Positions 1-8,620 of a stretch of 64,000 nucleotides of DNA are shown here, piece after piece; within the stretch, counting starts at the first letter, position 1; each line of letters begins with the position of its first letter. The notes beneath the pieces are model-generated. The model had not been told where the DNA came from. It saw only the letters and a program-made list of their open reading frames with translations, and searched no databases. Source of the DNA: Pontibacter cellulosilyticus (GTDB lineage Bacteria > Bacteroidota > Bacteroidia > Cytophagales > Hymenobacteraceae); assembly GCF_014306105.1 (NCBI RefSeq), contig NZ_JACRVF010000001.1, positions 62,001 through 126,000 of the forward strand, given 5' to 3'. The position numbers and the translations under genes were made by a program.

Positions 1-2557
1 CCAGTCGTGTCTCTATTGGCTGTAACTTCGGCGCCGAGGTAACACCCGGAATATTAGCCACGCGTACAATCTCATCCCAGATATCATCCGGACTCTGTAT
101 GTGGTCGCGCCACTGACGGAAATACTCCCCGTCATCATCCGGAATCAGGTTACCAGCTTCATCGCGCATAAATTCGCCATCGTCGTTTACCGCGAATCGA
201 ACTTTATAGCCCTGCTCATCGGTAATGTACTCTGACTTGTACTGGATGATGTTCTCGTACATCGACATCGGAGCAGGATCTAACGCTGTTTCGGCACGAC
301 CCGCCTTGCCCACCACTACTTCTACCTCAGGTATGGCTGTGATAAGCATATCCAGCTGCTGCACGATGCGCTTGTTGGCCTCGACGCCGGAGTGCGGCAT
401 TGACGTTGGCATGAGTAGGAAAGCACCTTCGTCCAGTGATGGCATGAACTCCTCACCCATACCTGGAAAAGTATGTACCAATCCGCTCCAAACCGATGTG
501 GTACGGATGTTAGCTCCTACTTTATCAAAACCACTGGCTACCCAACCGAACATGGAATTAAAGCCTACCCAGCTCAATAAACCAATTACCATGATCATGG
601 CAGGTATGGCCAGGAACTTACCTTTATTGGCAAGACACCAGTTGAGGATGCGCGGATAAGCTCCGATGAAGAGAGCAAATGCTCCCAATACCAGACCGAT
701 GATAAGTAGGATGAACAGGAAGTTCACGATCAGGCTCACCGAAGCACCCAGTGGCATCCAGTTCTCCGCCAGCAGCCATGATACAGCTACTACCGCAATG
801 CCTACCATCACAGGTGTGTTATACTTACCATAGCGTCCCGGCTGGTAAAACGTCAGCAGGTTGTTAGAAGCAATAAGGAGGAGCGTTATACCCGCCAGTG
901 GAAGTATAAAGATGGCGATGGCACCCAAGCCCAGCAGCACCCAGTTCAATATCTTAGACCAGGAAACGTTCTTCGACTTAAGGCCAAGTATGGTATGGGC
1001 GAAGGCCGGCATGATCAGGATGGTGAACACCAGCGAAGCCACCAACGCAAAGGTCTTGGTAAAGGCCAGCGGACCAAACAGCTTGCCCTCTGCTGCCTCC
1101 AGTGTAAACACCGGCAGGAAGCTAACGATGGTGGTGGAAACCGCCGTAATAATGGCCGTGGCTACTTCCGTGGTACCTTCATAAACCGACTTCAGCAGCG
1201 ACTGCCCCGGCGGCGCCTCATCAATATGCCGCAGCACGTTCTCGTTGAGTATGATTCCCAAATCCACCATAGTACCTATCGCAATGGCTATACCTGACAG
1301 AGCCACGATGTTGGCGTCCACGTTGAAGTACTTCATCATGATGAAGGTCATGAGCACGGCCAGTGGCAGCAGGGCAGAGATGAGCAGCGAGGCGCGCAGG
1401 TTATACACCATCACGATGATCACGATAATGGTGATGAGAATCTGAAATATGATCGCTTCGTTAAGCGTACCCAGCGTTTCATTAATCAGCTTCGTACGGT
1501 CGTAAAAAGGCACAATGGTTACTTTGGAAGTGCGTCCGTCGGCCAGTTTCTTGGAAGGCAGACCGGCAGAGATCTCGTCCAGTTTCTCCTTCACGTTGTT
1601 AATCACTGCCAGCGGGTTATCGCCGTAACGGGCAATTACCACACCGCCTACGGCCTCGGCACCGCTTTTATCCAGAATACCAAGCATAGAGCGGTCGGCT
1701 GGACCGATGTTCACACGGGCTATGTCCTGAATGCGGATCGGCACGTTGTTATTTACCTTCACCACGGCCTGCTCGATGTCTTCTATGTCTTTTACATAGC
1801 CCAGGCCACGCACCAGGTATTCCACTTGGTTAATCTCCACGGTGTTAGCGCCCACGTCTTGGTTGCTGTTCTGCAGGGTGTTCATCACCTCCATCATGGA
1901 GATGTTGTTTGCCTTCATGGCCACAGGGTCCAGGTCTACCTGGTACTCTTTTATATAGCCACCCACAGAGGCTACCTCAGCAACGCCTTCGGCACCAGAC
2001 AGTGCGTAACGCACATAAAAGTCCTGAATAGAGCGTAGCTCGTGCAGGTCCCAGCCTCCAACTGGGTTGCCTTCTTCGTCGCGGCCTTCCAAAGTATACC
2101 AGTATACCTGCCCCAGCGCCGTAGCGTCCGGACCAAGCTTTGGCGTTACCTCGTCTGGCAGCAGGTCGGATGGCAGGGAGTTAAGTTTCTCCAGGATGCG
2201 GGAGCGGCTCCAGTAGTACTCTGTGTCTTCATCGAAGATGACATAGATGCTGGAAAAGCCGAACATGGAGGTCGAGCGGATGGTTTTCACACCCGGCATA
2301 CCCAAAAGTGATGTTGTAAGAGGATAAGTGATCTGATCCTCCACGTCCTGCGGAGAACGGCCCATCCACTCGGTAAAAATAATCTGCTGGTTCTCACCGA
2401 TGTCCGGAATGGCGTCTACCGGAACCGGGTCGCGGGGCAGGAAATCAACATTCCAATTAAAAGGAGCGGTTACGATACCCCAGCCAACGATGAGCAGCAG
2501 GAGCAGCGTAGTTACGAGTTTCTGCTCCAGGAAAAATTTTATAATGCTGTTTAACAT
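1..2557 (-). CDS. CusA/CzcA-family heavy-metal efflux RND transporter permease (partial, C-terminus outside window)
   Basis: This inner-membrane RND pump would export metal cations (Cu/Ag or Co/Zn/Cd type) by proton antiport with a periplasmic adaptor and outer-membrane channel. Read on the minus strand from ATG at 2557, the open frame runs unbroken to the window edge (852 codons). The N-terminus (MLNSIIKFFLEQKL) gives a first membrane helix, followed by the porter region with the conserved DPVPVDAIPDIGENQQ-type stretch. About residue 400 comes the helix GIAIAIGTIVDLGIILNENV, which matches the CusA segment holding the proton-relay Asp. A second membrane block follows, then a periplasmic part ending near QPIETR at the edge. 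Family proteins are 1040-1450 residues, so about a fifth or more is missing. The metal cannot be told from sequence. The HYC_CC_PP gene just upstream on the same strand is a common companion. Partner genes must lie to the left. Confidence 0.93.
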   Translation of the reverse strand, partial: MLNSIIKFFLEQKLVTTLLLLLIVGWGIVTAPFNWNVDFLPRDPVPVDAIPDIGENQQIIFTEWMGRSPQDVEDQITYPLTTSLLGMPGVKTIRSTSMFGFSSIYVIFDEDTEYYWSRSRILEKLNSLPSDLLPDEVTPKLGPDATALGQVYWYTLEGRDEEGNPVGGWDLHELRSIQDFYVRYALSGAEGVAEVASVGGYIKEYQVDLDPVAMKANNISMMEVMNTLQNSNQDVGANTVEINQVEYLVRGLGYVKDIEDIEQAVVKVNNNVPIRIQDIARVNIGPADRSMLGILDKSGAEAVGGVVIARYGDNPLAVINNVKEKLDEISAGLPSKKLADGRTSKVTIVPFYDRTKLINETLGTLNEAIIFQILITIIVIIVMVYNLRASLLISALLPLAVLMTFIMMKYFNVDANIVALSGIAIAIGTMVDLGIILNENVLRHIDEAPPGQSLLKSVYEGTTEVATAIITAVSTTIVSFLPVFTLEAAEGKLFGPLAFTKTFALVASLVFTILIMPAFAHTILGLKSKNVSWSKILNWVLLGLGAIAIFILPLAGITLLLIASNNLLTFYQPGRYGKYNTPVMVGIAVVAVSWLLAENWMPLGASVSLIVNFLFILLIIGLVLGAFALFIGAYPRILNWCLANKGKFLAIPAMIMVIGLLSWVGFNSMFGWVASGFDKVGANIRTTSVWSGLVHTFPGMGEEFMPSLDEGAFLLMPTSMPHSGVEANKRIVQQLDMLITAIPEVEVVVGKAGRAETALDPAPMSMYENIIQYKSEYITDEQGYKVRFAVNDDGEFMRDEAGNLIPDDDGEYFRQWRDHIQSPDDIWDEIVRVANIPGVTSAPKLQPIETRL

Positions 2558-2653
2558 GCTTTATTCGATTGAATATACGGAAGTACGGCTACCGGAGGGC
2601 AGCAACAAACTATACCAGCCCTAAAAGGGAGGCAGTAATCGAAAAAAGCAGGT

Positions 2654-3085
2654 TTATAGAAGGAAAGACTGCACCAACACCGGAATGTCGCGGGCCAGTG
2701 GGGGAGACTCGTATAGCGCGTATGCAGGTTTTAAGTCTGATTCAGGGGCAAACCACTGAAGTACAACTGCCTTTACAACAGCTATAAATTTGATGTCCTG
2801 CAGCTTTAAAAGGGAAATGTCTTTGTGCTTGGCCGCAACATCCAGCCGCTCCATAATTACCTGATGGTCTTCGCAGCAGCTCTTGTCATCGGCCTCTTTT
2901 TGTGCGGCATGGCAAGGAGGAAGCTCTTCTTTCTCTTTCTCCATCGGGCATTCTGCCTCAGCGCCAAAGAAAGTAATATCGCGCAACTCACCGCCACAAA
3001 TATGCATACCCACAGCCATACCCGTCGAGGAGACGAGCACCAGCAGCGTAAGGGTTAGCAATAAGATCTGGCGGTATAATTTCAT
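2654..3085 (-). CDS. HYC_CC_PP family protein (small secreted Cys/His protein)
   Basis: This is a 143-residue protein of unknown function. It has an N-terminal signal/anchor segment (KLYRQILLLTLTLLVLVSS) and then the three marks of the family: a His-x-Cys element (GMHICGG) at about residue 28, a Cys-Cys pair (SCCEDH) at about 70, and a Pro-Pro element (YESPPLARDIP) near the C-terminus. Further Cys and His residues (ECPMEK, PPCHAA) give it the look of a periplasmic metal-binding or metal-sensing protein, which is inference. It lies 96 bp upstream of the RND pump on the same strand, so the two are probably cotranscribed and it may be induced with the pump. Family assignment is by motif recognition. 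Confidence 0.85.
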   Translation of the reverse strand: MKLYRQILLLTLTLLVLVSSTGMAVGMHICGGELRDITFFGAEAECPMEKEKEELPPCHAAQKEADDKSCCEDHQVIMERLDVAAKHKDISLLKLQDIKFIAVVKAVVLQWFAPESDLKPAYALYESPPLARDIPVLVQSFLL

Positions 3086-3206
3086 GTTTTGTTTTTATAC
3101 TTGCTACAAAGGTATAAGGTGAGGCACAAGTATACTTACACAATTAACAAAAACTTTTACATATTTTCTCCTTCTGCACATAAATTGTGCCGCTTTAGCT
3201 GAAGTT

Positions 3207-4016
3207 TTATTCGTCAAAAGAGGGATAAAGCGTCATGCCGCCGTCTACGTAAATAGTGGTGCCTGTAATATAATCTGCCTCATCTGTTACCAACCAGGTA
3301 GCCACTTTGGCAATATCTTCCGGCTCACCAATACGCCCGTAAGGTATCTGCTTTAACATTTTTTCTCTACCCTCTTTGGTTTGCCAAACTTCCTGGTTGA
3401 TGGATGTTTTGATGGCACCTGGCGAAATAGCATTTACCCTGATTTTATACTTTCCAAGTTCCTGCGCCAGCGTTTTCATCAGCATCTGTAAGCCAGCCTT
3501 AGCCGAAGTATAATTGGCGCGTCCTGCCCATGGAATGATGTCGTGCACCGAACTGATGAAGACGATATTCCCGACTGATGTTCTTTCGTCTGGCTTCACC
3601 TTTCGCTTCACAAACTCTTTAGCAGCAGCCTGTGCACATAAAAAATGACCTGTCAGGTTAGTATCCATAACTTTTTGCCACTCTTCTAAACTCATTTCCA
3701 GAAAATCCTGATCCTGCTGAATGCCGGCATTATTTACCAGTATATCCAGTTTGCTGAAGTTTTCTAAGGCTGTATCGATCAGTAGCTGTGCATCCTGTGG
3801 TTTGGCAACATCAGCCTGAAGTATAACTCCTTTGCTGCCTGCTTTTTCAATCTGTCGCAGTGTTTCTTTGGCACCTTCTTCGTCGGAGTGATAATTGATA
3901 ACCACGTTGGCACCCGCTTTTCCCATGGCTATGGCTATGCCTTGTCCAATACCTGAGCTGGCTCCCGTTACTACGGCTACTTTACCCTTTAGTCGTTTAT
4001 TTTCTAGTTTACTCAT
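3207..4016 (-). CDS. SDR family oxidoreductase (glucose 1-dehydrogenase-like)
   Basis: This is a classical short-chain dehydrogenase of 269 residues, predicted cytoplasmic and NAD(P)-dependent. It shows the nucleotide-binding TGASSGIG motif near residue 18, the structural NNAG motif near 95, the catalytic Ser in FISSVHD and the Tyr-x-x-x-Lys in NYTSAKAG (about 168-172), and the SPGAIKT loop. The C-terminus carries the DEADYITGTTIYVDGGMTL stretch usual in glucose 1-dehydrogenase and related SDRs. Substrate cannot be fixed from sequence. It starts 2 bp after the stop of the GH15 gene, so the pair is almost certainly one transcript. A glucose-releasing hydrolase followed by a glucose-dehydrogenase-like SDR is a sensible pair, but that is inference. 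Confidence 0.9.
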   Translation of the reverse strand: MSKLENKRLKGKVAVVTGASSGIGQGIAIAMGKAGANVVINYHSDEEGAKETLRQIEKAGSKGVILQADVAKPQDAQLLIDTALENFSKLDILVNNAGIQQDQDFLEMSLEEWQKVMDTNLTGHFLCAQAAAKEFVKRKVKPDERTSVGNIVFISSVHDIIPWAGRANYTSAKAGLQMLMKTLAQELGKYKIRVNAISPGAIKTSINQEVWQTKEGREKMLKQIPYGRIGEPEDIAKVATWLVTDEADYITGTTIYVDGGMTLYPSFDE

Positions 4017-4018
4017 AC

Positions 4019-5848
4019 TTAATACCTGTGTTCTCTGTCTCCAGACAAGTCTCTGTTTAATTGGTAAGCGGCGCTGATAAGGGCAAGGTGCGTGAATGCC
4101 TGCGGGAAATTACCCAGCTGTTCTCCCTTTAAGCCGATCTGCTCCGAAAACAGCCCCAAGTGATTCGCATAACCTAACATCTTTTCGAAATGAAGCCTTG
4201 CCTGTTCTACCTCACCGCTCTTAGCAAGGCTTTCGATGTACCAGAACGAGCAAAGGCTAAAAGTGCCTTCCTCACTATCAAAACCATCGGCTGCACCGTC
4301 TTTCTGGAGATAACGGTAAACAAGTGAGTCGGAAACTAAATGCTCTTCAATGGCCCTTAAGGTCGCTTTCCAGCGTGGTTCAACCGGACTTAAAATGCGC
4401 ACTAAGGTCATGAGAAGGACAGAGGCATCCAACACATTAGAGCCTTTGTACTGCACAAAGGACTGCCGCTCTTCACTCCAGTAGTTCTCAAAAATTTCTT
4501 TATAGATTTCATCGCGTACTTGCTGCCACTCTGCCAGTGGAGCCGGAAAAGAACGGTTGCGAGCTATCAATATGGCTCTGTCGAGGGCAACCCAGCACAT
4601 CATTTTGGAATACAGGAAATCTTTCTGCTCATGGCGTACTTCCCAAATGCCATGGTCCTTCTTTTTCCAGTTTTTGATGACGTAATCCACAAACAGGCAA
4701 ATGTTTTTCCAGAACTCGTAGGTTATGGGGCCGCCGTGCTTGTTGTAGAGGTAAATAGTGTCAATCAGTTCGCCGTAAATGTCCAGCTGAAACTGCTTGT
4801 AGGCCGCATTGCCAATGCGAACGGGATCAGAGTTCATGTAGCCCTCTAGGTGCTTCAGTTCTGCTTCGTCCAGCTTTGTTTCTCCGTCAACAGCGTACAT
4901 CAACTGCAGATCGGAGGCCGTTGTCATGTCTTTGCAACGGTCCATCAGCCAGGCTAGAAAAGCTTTAGATTCTTCTGTAAAACCAAGCCTTAGAAAGGCA
5001 TACATGGTAAAAGCGGCATCCCGAATCCACGTATAACGGTAGTCCCAGTTGCGATCGCCACCAATAGTTTCGGGTAGGCTAAAAGTAGCGGCGGCAATGG
5101 TAGAGCCATGCTCCAGCGAAGTCATCATTTTGAGGGTGATGGCCGAACGGTGCACGATTTCGCGCCAGCGGCCTTTATAGGTGCTTTGCTCTATCCAATC
5201 GCGCCAGAATGCTACTGTTGCTGCAAATGCCTCTTCAGAATAATGCTCCAGGTCTTTTCGCTTAAACATACTTTCGTCTTGCGGCACAGCCTCAATGGCA
5301 AACACAGCAGACTCCCCTTGTTTCAAGGTCCATGTTCCGTGCACGTCTCCTTTACGAAGTTTCACTTCCTGATTGCTTAAAAACCGGAACTGGTATCCGT
5401 CAGAGCCTTTACTTTTGAAAAAAATATCGTCTTTCTCTTTGGTGGCTTCATGGTCGGCACGGGCGTAGTCGAAGCGTGGCTGGCAATCCATTTCGAATTC
5501 CATGTGCCCTTTTATGATTTTAAGGATGCGAACCACGGCACAGTTCTGCTCTTTCTTTTTTACAGGCATAAAGTCGGTCAGCTCGGCCATGCCATTGTCT
5601 GTAAAAAAGCGCGTGAGCAGCACACCTGTATCGGGTAAGTATAACTGTTTGTGATGCGTACCTTTGTCTGCAGGAGCAATGCTCCAGTAGCCTCCTTTGT
5701 CCTTGTCCAGCAAGGCCGCAAAGATGGTAGGAGAGTCGAAGCGAGTAAAGGGAAGATAATCCAGAGAGCCTGCTTTGGATACCAGCGCAACGGTGTGCAA
5801 GTTTCCAATCAATCCATAGTTTTCTATTGGCTGATAGGTTCGTTTCAT
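4019..5848 (-). CDS. Glycoside hydrolase family 15 protein (glucoamylase/trehalase-like)
   Basis: This predicted 609-residue protein has the bacterial GH15 layout: an N-terminal beta-sandwich domain beginning YQPIENYGLIGN and a C-terminal (alpha/alpha)6 barrel. Recognisable barrel blocks are GGDRNWDYRYTWIRDAAF, the FQLDIYGELIDT segment with a likely catalytic Glu, GIWEVRHEQKDFLYSKMMCW, and the C-terminal GNFPQAFTHLALISAAY. GH15 enzymes release glucose from alpha-glucans or trehalose by inversion. There is no signal peptide, so it probably acts in the cytoplasm, where bacterial GH15 trehalases and glucodextranases also occur. The frame is open to 5890, but the Met at 5848 (MKRTYQ) matches family N-termini and was chosen. 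The downstream SDR is 2 bp away. The ebo cluster begins just upstream on the same strand, 98 bp from its last gene. Confidence 0.92.
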   Translation of the reverse strand: MKRTYQPIENYGLIGNLHTVALVSKAGSLDYLPFTRFDSPTIFAALLDKDKGGYWSIAPADKGTHHKQLYLPDTGVLLTRFFTDNGMAELTDFMPVKKKEQNCAVVRILKIIKGHMEFEMDCQPRFDYARADHEATKEKDDIFFKSKGSDGYQFRFLSNQEVKLRKGDVHGTWTLKQGESAVFAIEAVPQDESMFKRKDLEHYSEEAFAATVAFWRDWIEQSTYKGRWREIVHRSAITLKMMTSLEHGSTIAAATFSLPETIGGDRNWDYRYTWIRDAAFTMYAFLRLGFTEESKAFLAWLMDRCKDMTTASDLQLMYAVDGETKLDEAELKHLEGYMNSDPVRIGNAAYKQFQLDIYGELIDTIYLYNKHGGPITYEFWKNICLFVDYVIKNWKKKDHGIWEVRHEQKDFLYSKMMCWVALDRAILIARNRSFPAPLAEWQQVRDEIYKEIFENYWSEERQSFVQYKGSNVLDASVLLMTLVRILSPVEPRWKATLRAIEEHLVSDSLVYRYLQKDGAADGFDSEEGTFSLCSFWYIESLAKSGEVEQARLHFEKMLGYANHLGLFSEQIGLKGEQLGNFPQAFTHLALISAAYQLNRDLSGDREHRY

Positions 5849-5946
5849 AGGCAGGCATGTATAGCAAGCTTTATACAAAACGGCCAGCAAGCCTTAATGT
5901 TTAAGATTGGCTGCTTTAAAGCTACTCAAGCAATCAGAACATTAAC

Positions 5947-7350
5947 TTATACTTGCTCCAACGCCTTTGCCTGTGGCACAGAAACCTGCAGATGCTCCAA
6001 AATCAGTTGAAATACGTCTGTTGCCTGTAGCTCAGATGGCAGATCTTTTTTATACTTTGTAAGCAGTAGGGGCCACTCGTTTTTATCTGCAGGCAGGTGG
6101 CCGTGCGAGCCTTTTATCAGCGTAGCATCCAGTGGTATGATGTTCATCAGAGTTCTGAAACCCAGTTTCTTTTTCAGGAGCTTTCCTACTACCAGCGGTA
6201 CCGGGAACTTGATTTTAGGATCAATGAACATCTCTACCGGATCGTAACCGGGCTTCTTGTGGATGTCTACCATACGGGCATAGTCAGGAGCTTTGCTGTC
6301 GTCGAGCCAGAAGTAGTAGGTAAACCAGGCATTTGGCTTTGCCAACACCACCAGCTCTCCGCAACGTTCATGCGCCAGGTTATACTTGTTCCGTTCGTCG
6401 CCAACCAGTACCTCGGCCACTCCATCCTGCTGTTGCAGCAGTGCCTTTACATCAGCTATCTTTGATTTGTCGCGAATGTATACATGCGCCACCTGGTGGT
6501 CTGCCACCGCAAAAGCCTTGCTCATGGCAGTATCTAGAAGCTCTGTGCCACGCTCTGTGCGTACCTGTATGTAGCCGTGGTGCCGTAGTACACGGTTTAA
6601 GTGCACCGGTTGATTTACATCTGAAATACCATACTCCGACAACAGCATCACCTGCGCACCTTTCGCCTCATAAAAAGTTATCAAATCACCCACCACGGCA
6701 TCTATTTCCTGCAGATCTTTGGCAATGCGTGGGTCTGATGGGCCCAGGCGTTGCAGGTTGTAGTCGAGGTGGGGGAGGTAGATGAGTGTGAGCGTTGGGT
6801 TGTACAGCTCATCCGTTATTTTTGAGGCATCTGCAATCCACTTGCTTGACTTTATACTTGTTTTCGGGCCCCAGTAATTGAACAGCGGAAAAGTACCTAA
6901 TTTAGCTTGTAGTTTATCCCGCAGATCGGCTGGTTGGGTGTAACAGTCAGGTAATTTGCGGCCATCGGCCAGGTACTGCGGGCGCGGCGTTAAGGTATAG
7001 TTGGCAGAGGTGTTCATGTTGTACCACCAGCCCATATTGGCTACCGTAAATTCAGGATTGGCTTTGCGTGCTACATCCCATACTTTAGGAGCCTGCACCA
7101 GCTTGTTAGACTGTCGCCACAGCTTTACCTCGTCCTCATCTCTAAAGTACCAGCCATTTGCAACAATACCATGCTCTTCCGGCCATTTGCCGGTTAGGTA
7201 AGTGGATTGTGCGGTACAGGTAACAGCCGGAACAACAGGTTTAATACTTGCCTGCTGCGCCTGCTCAGACCATTTGCTTAAGAAGGGTGTGTTTTTACCT
7301 ATGAGAGACTTCGTGAGCCCTACCACGTTCAGAACTACTGTCTTCTGCAT
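5947..7350 (-). CDS. eboF: EboF-like alkaline-phosphatase-superfamily protein (nucleotide pyrophosphatase/phosphodiesterase-like)
   Basis: This 467-residue protein belongs to the alkaline phosphatase/NPP fold. Family landmarks are an N-terminal strand (KTVVLNVVGL), the nucleophile region (AVTCTAQSTYLTGKWPEEHG, Thr44 or Thr46), YLPHLDYNLQRLGP at 192-205, LLSEYG at 236-241 and a GSHGHLP element near the C-terminus. Compared with canonical NPPs several metal ligands appear changed: the first Asp is Val10, the His of DxxGH is Gln, and SDHG is SEYG. It may therefore not be an ordinary two-metal phosphodiesterase; the alignment is by eye. It is the last gene of the ebo cluster and overlaps eboE by 56 bp, which implies coupled translation. 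No signal peptide is seen, so it is probably cytoplasmic. Confidence 0.88.
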   Translation of the reverse strand: MQKTVVLNVVGLTKSLIGKNTPFLSKWSEQAQQASIKPVVPAVTCTAQSTYLTGKWPEEHGIVANGWYFRDEDEVKLWRQSNKLVQAPKVWDVARKANPEFTVANMGWWYNMNTSANYTLTPRPQYLADGRKLPDCYTQPADLRDKLQAKLGTFPLFNYWGPKTSIKSSKWIADASKITDELYNPTLTLIYLPHLDYNLQRLGPSDPRIAKDLQEIDAVVGDLITFYEAKGAQVMLLSEYGISDVNQPVHLNRVLRHHGYIQVRTERGTELLDTAMSKAFAVADHQVAHVYIRDKSKIADVKALLQQQDGVAEVLVGDERNKYNLAHERCGELVVLAKPNAWFTYYFWLDDSKAPDYARMVDIHKKPGYDPVEMFIDPKIKFPVPLVVGKLLKKKLGFRTLMNIIPLDATLIKGSHGHLPADKNEWPLLLTKYKKDLPSELQATDVFQLILEHLQVSVPQAKALEQV

Positions 7351-8575
7351 TGTTGGTGTTGTTTATACTTTGAAGAACCCACTGCATTTCTCTTTTGATG
7401 GATTCCGGTAAGTCTGTTTTAATTTCTTCAGGCAGCACTTCCCAGGTATAAGTTTCTACTTCAAGATGCTGGGTAATTTGTTCTTTCCGGAGGAGTTGCA
7501 GCACTTGCGTTACATCTTCCTGTGTAGACTGTAATCCGTTGTACTGCTCCGTAAACAGCGGCACATGAAAGTGAGTGCGCCATTCTACGGCATTTGGTTT
7601 ACGAATGTGCTGCAGCGCAAAAGTCAGGTCAGGGTACTGGGTCAGTTCACCATCATCGCTGCGTTCTACTACCTGGTGCAGGTAAGTAGACTCTGCCAGT
7701 GTAGCAAAAGACTCAGCCAGTTCGCCGCGTGTTTCTACATCCTCGGGCAGTTTTGTTTTTAACGCTGCGCTCAACTGTATCTTTCCGATCTTTATTCCGG
7801 CTTGCTTTAGTTTCGCAAAAGCTTCGCTTGGCTTTTCATAGGCCAGTGCAAAGTGGCAAACATCGTAGCAGAGCTGTAGGTGCTGGTAAATTGCTTCTCT
7901 GGCCTGCGAATCATCAAACCCTTCAGATTTCTGCAGCCGTTTTATGCCTCTTGGCAGCAACCATTTATCGTAATAGCTGATCACCTCATCGGAGTTTTCC
8001 AGGAGGCCGTCTGGTTCGGGCTCTATATCTATATGTATCTGTTTGCCGATTCTCTGTTTTATCTCGAGCAACGCTTCTACTACCTGCAGCAGGTGTTGGG
8101 TGCACGAAGTGTAAACAGAGTTCATTTTTGTTTCATCGGCATCTAATAACCATGGTTTGTAAGATAGGGGAGATGTAGAGATACCTCCCTCCATACCCGA
8201 TGGCAGTAGTTCGGCAAGTATGTTTGCCAACCTAATTGTATACTTTACCCGATCCTCAGTTGTCCAGTCAGGTTTGTGCACATCGTCTTTTACCTCCTGG
8301 TGATGAAATCCTCCATACGGAAAGCCGTTCATCGTGAAAACGTACAGGTTTTCCTCGCTCAGCCATACTTTGAACTCCTGCAGGTTAGAGCCTTCCAGCA
8401 GCTCCTTGCTGGCCAGGTTAGACAGGCGCAGACCAATGCCGAACGGTTTGTCAGGAGAAAGGTCTTTTTTAAGCGGGGGCAGGTACTGTTTTAGCGAAAG
8501 GAAAACCTCCTTCCATGTTTCACCGGGATGAATGTTGGTGCAATATGTGAGGTGATATCCTTGTGCTAACTGCAT
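7295..8575 (-). CDS. eboE: EboE: metabolite traffic protein, sugar-phosphate isomerase-like TIM barrel
   Basis: This 426-residue protein is of the EboE type, related to xylose isomerase-like TIM barrels (AP endonuclease 2 family). The start LAQGYHLTYCTNIHPGETW is the typical EboE N-terminus. Further barrel segments include FTMNGFPYGGFH, HIDIEPEPDG, LCYDVCHFALAYEKP and GKIQLSAALK. The Asp, Glu and His residues in these strands could bind a metal, as in the isomerases. In the cyanobacterial scytonemin pathway the ebo genes are needed to move a precursor to the periplasm, and the individual enzyme role of EboE is not known. The gene is 45 bp downstream of eboD, and its 3-prime end overlaps eboF. 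Confidence 0.9.
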   Translation of the reverse strand: MQLAQGYHLTYCTNIHPGETWKEVFLSLKQYLPPLKKDLSPDKPFGIGLRLSNLASKELLEGSNLQEFKVWLSEENLYVFTMNGFPYGGFHHQEVKDDVHKPDWTTEDRVKYTIRLANILAELLPSGMEGGISTSPLSYKPWLLDADETKMNSVYTSCTQHLLQVVEALLEIKQRIGKQIHIDIEPEPDGLLENSDEVISYYDKWLLPRGIKRLQKSEGFDDSQAREAIYQHLQLCYDVCHFALAYEKPSEAFAKLKQAGIKIGKIQLSAALKTKLPEDVETRGELAESFATLAESTYLHQVVERSDDGELTQYPDLTFALQHIRKPNAVEWRTHFHVPLFTEQYNGLQSTQEDVTQVLQLLRKEQITQHLEVETYTWEVLPEEIKTDLPESIKREMQWVLQSINNTNNAEDSSSERGRAHEVSHR

Positions 8576-8620
8576 GTTTTAACAGGTATTAAAGTGAGAC
8601 AACCAGTTTATACTTCTTCG

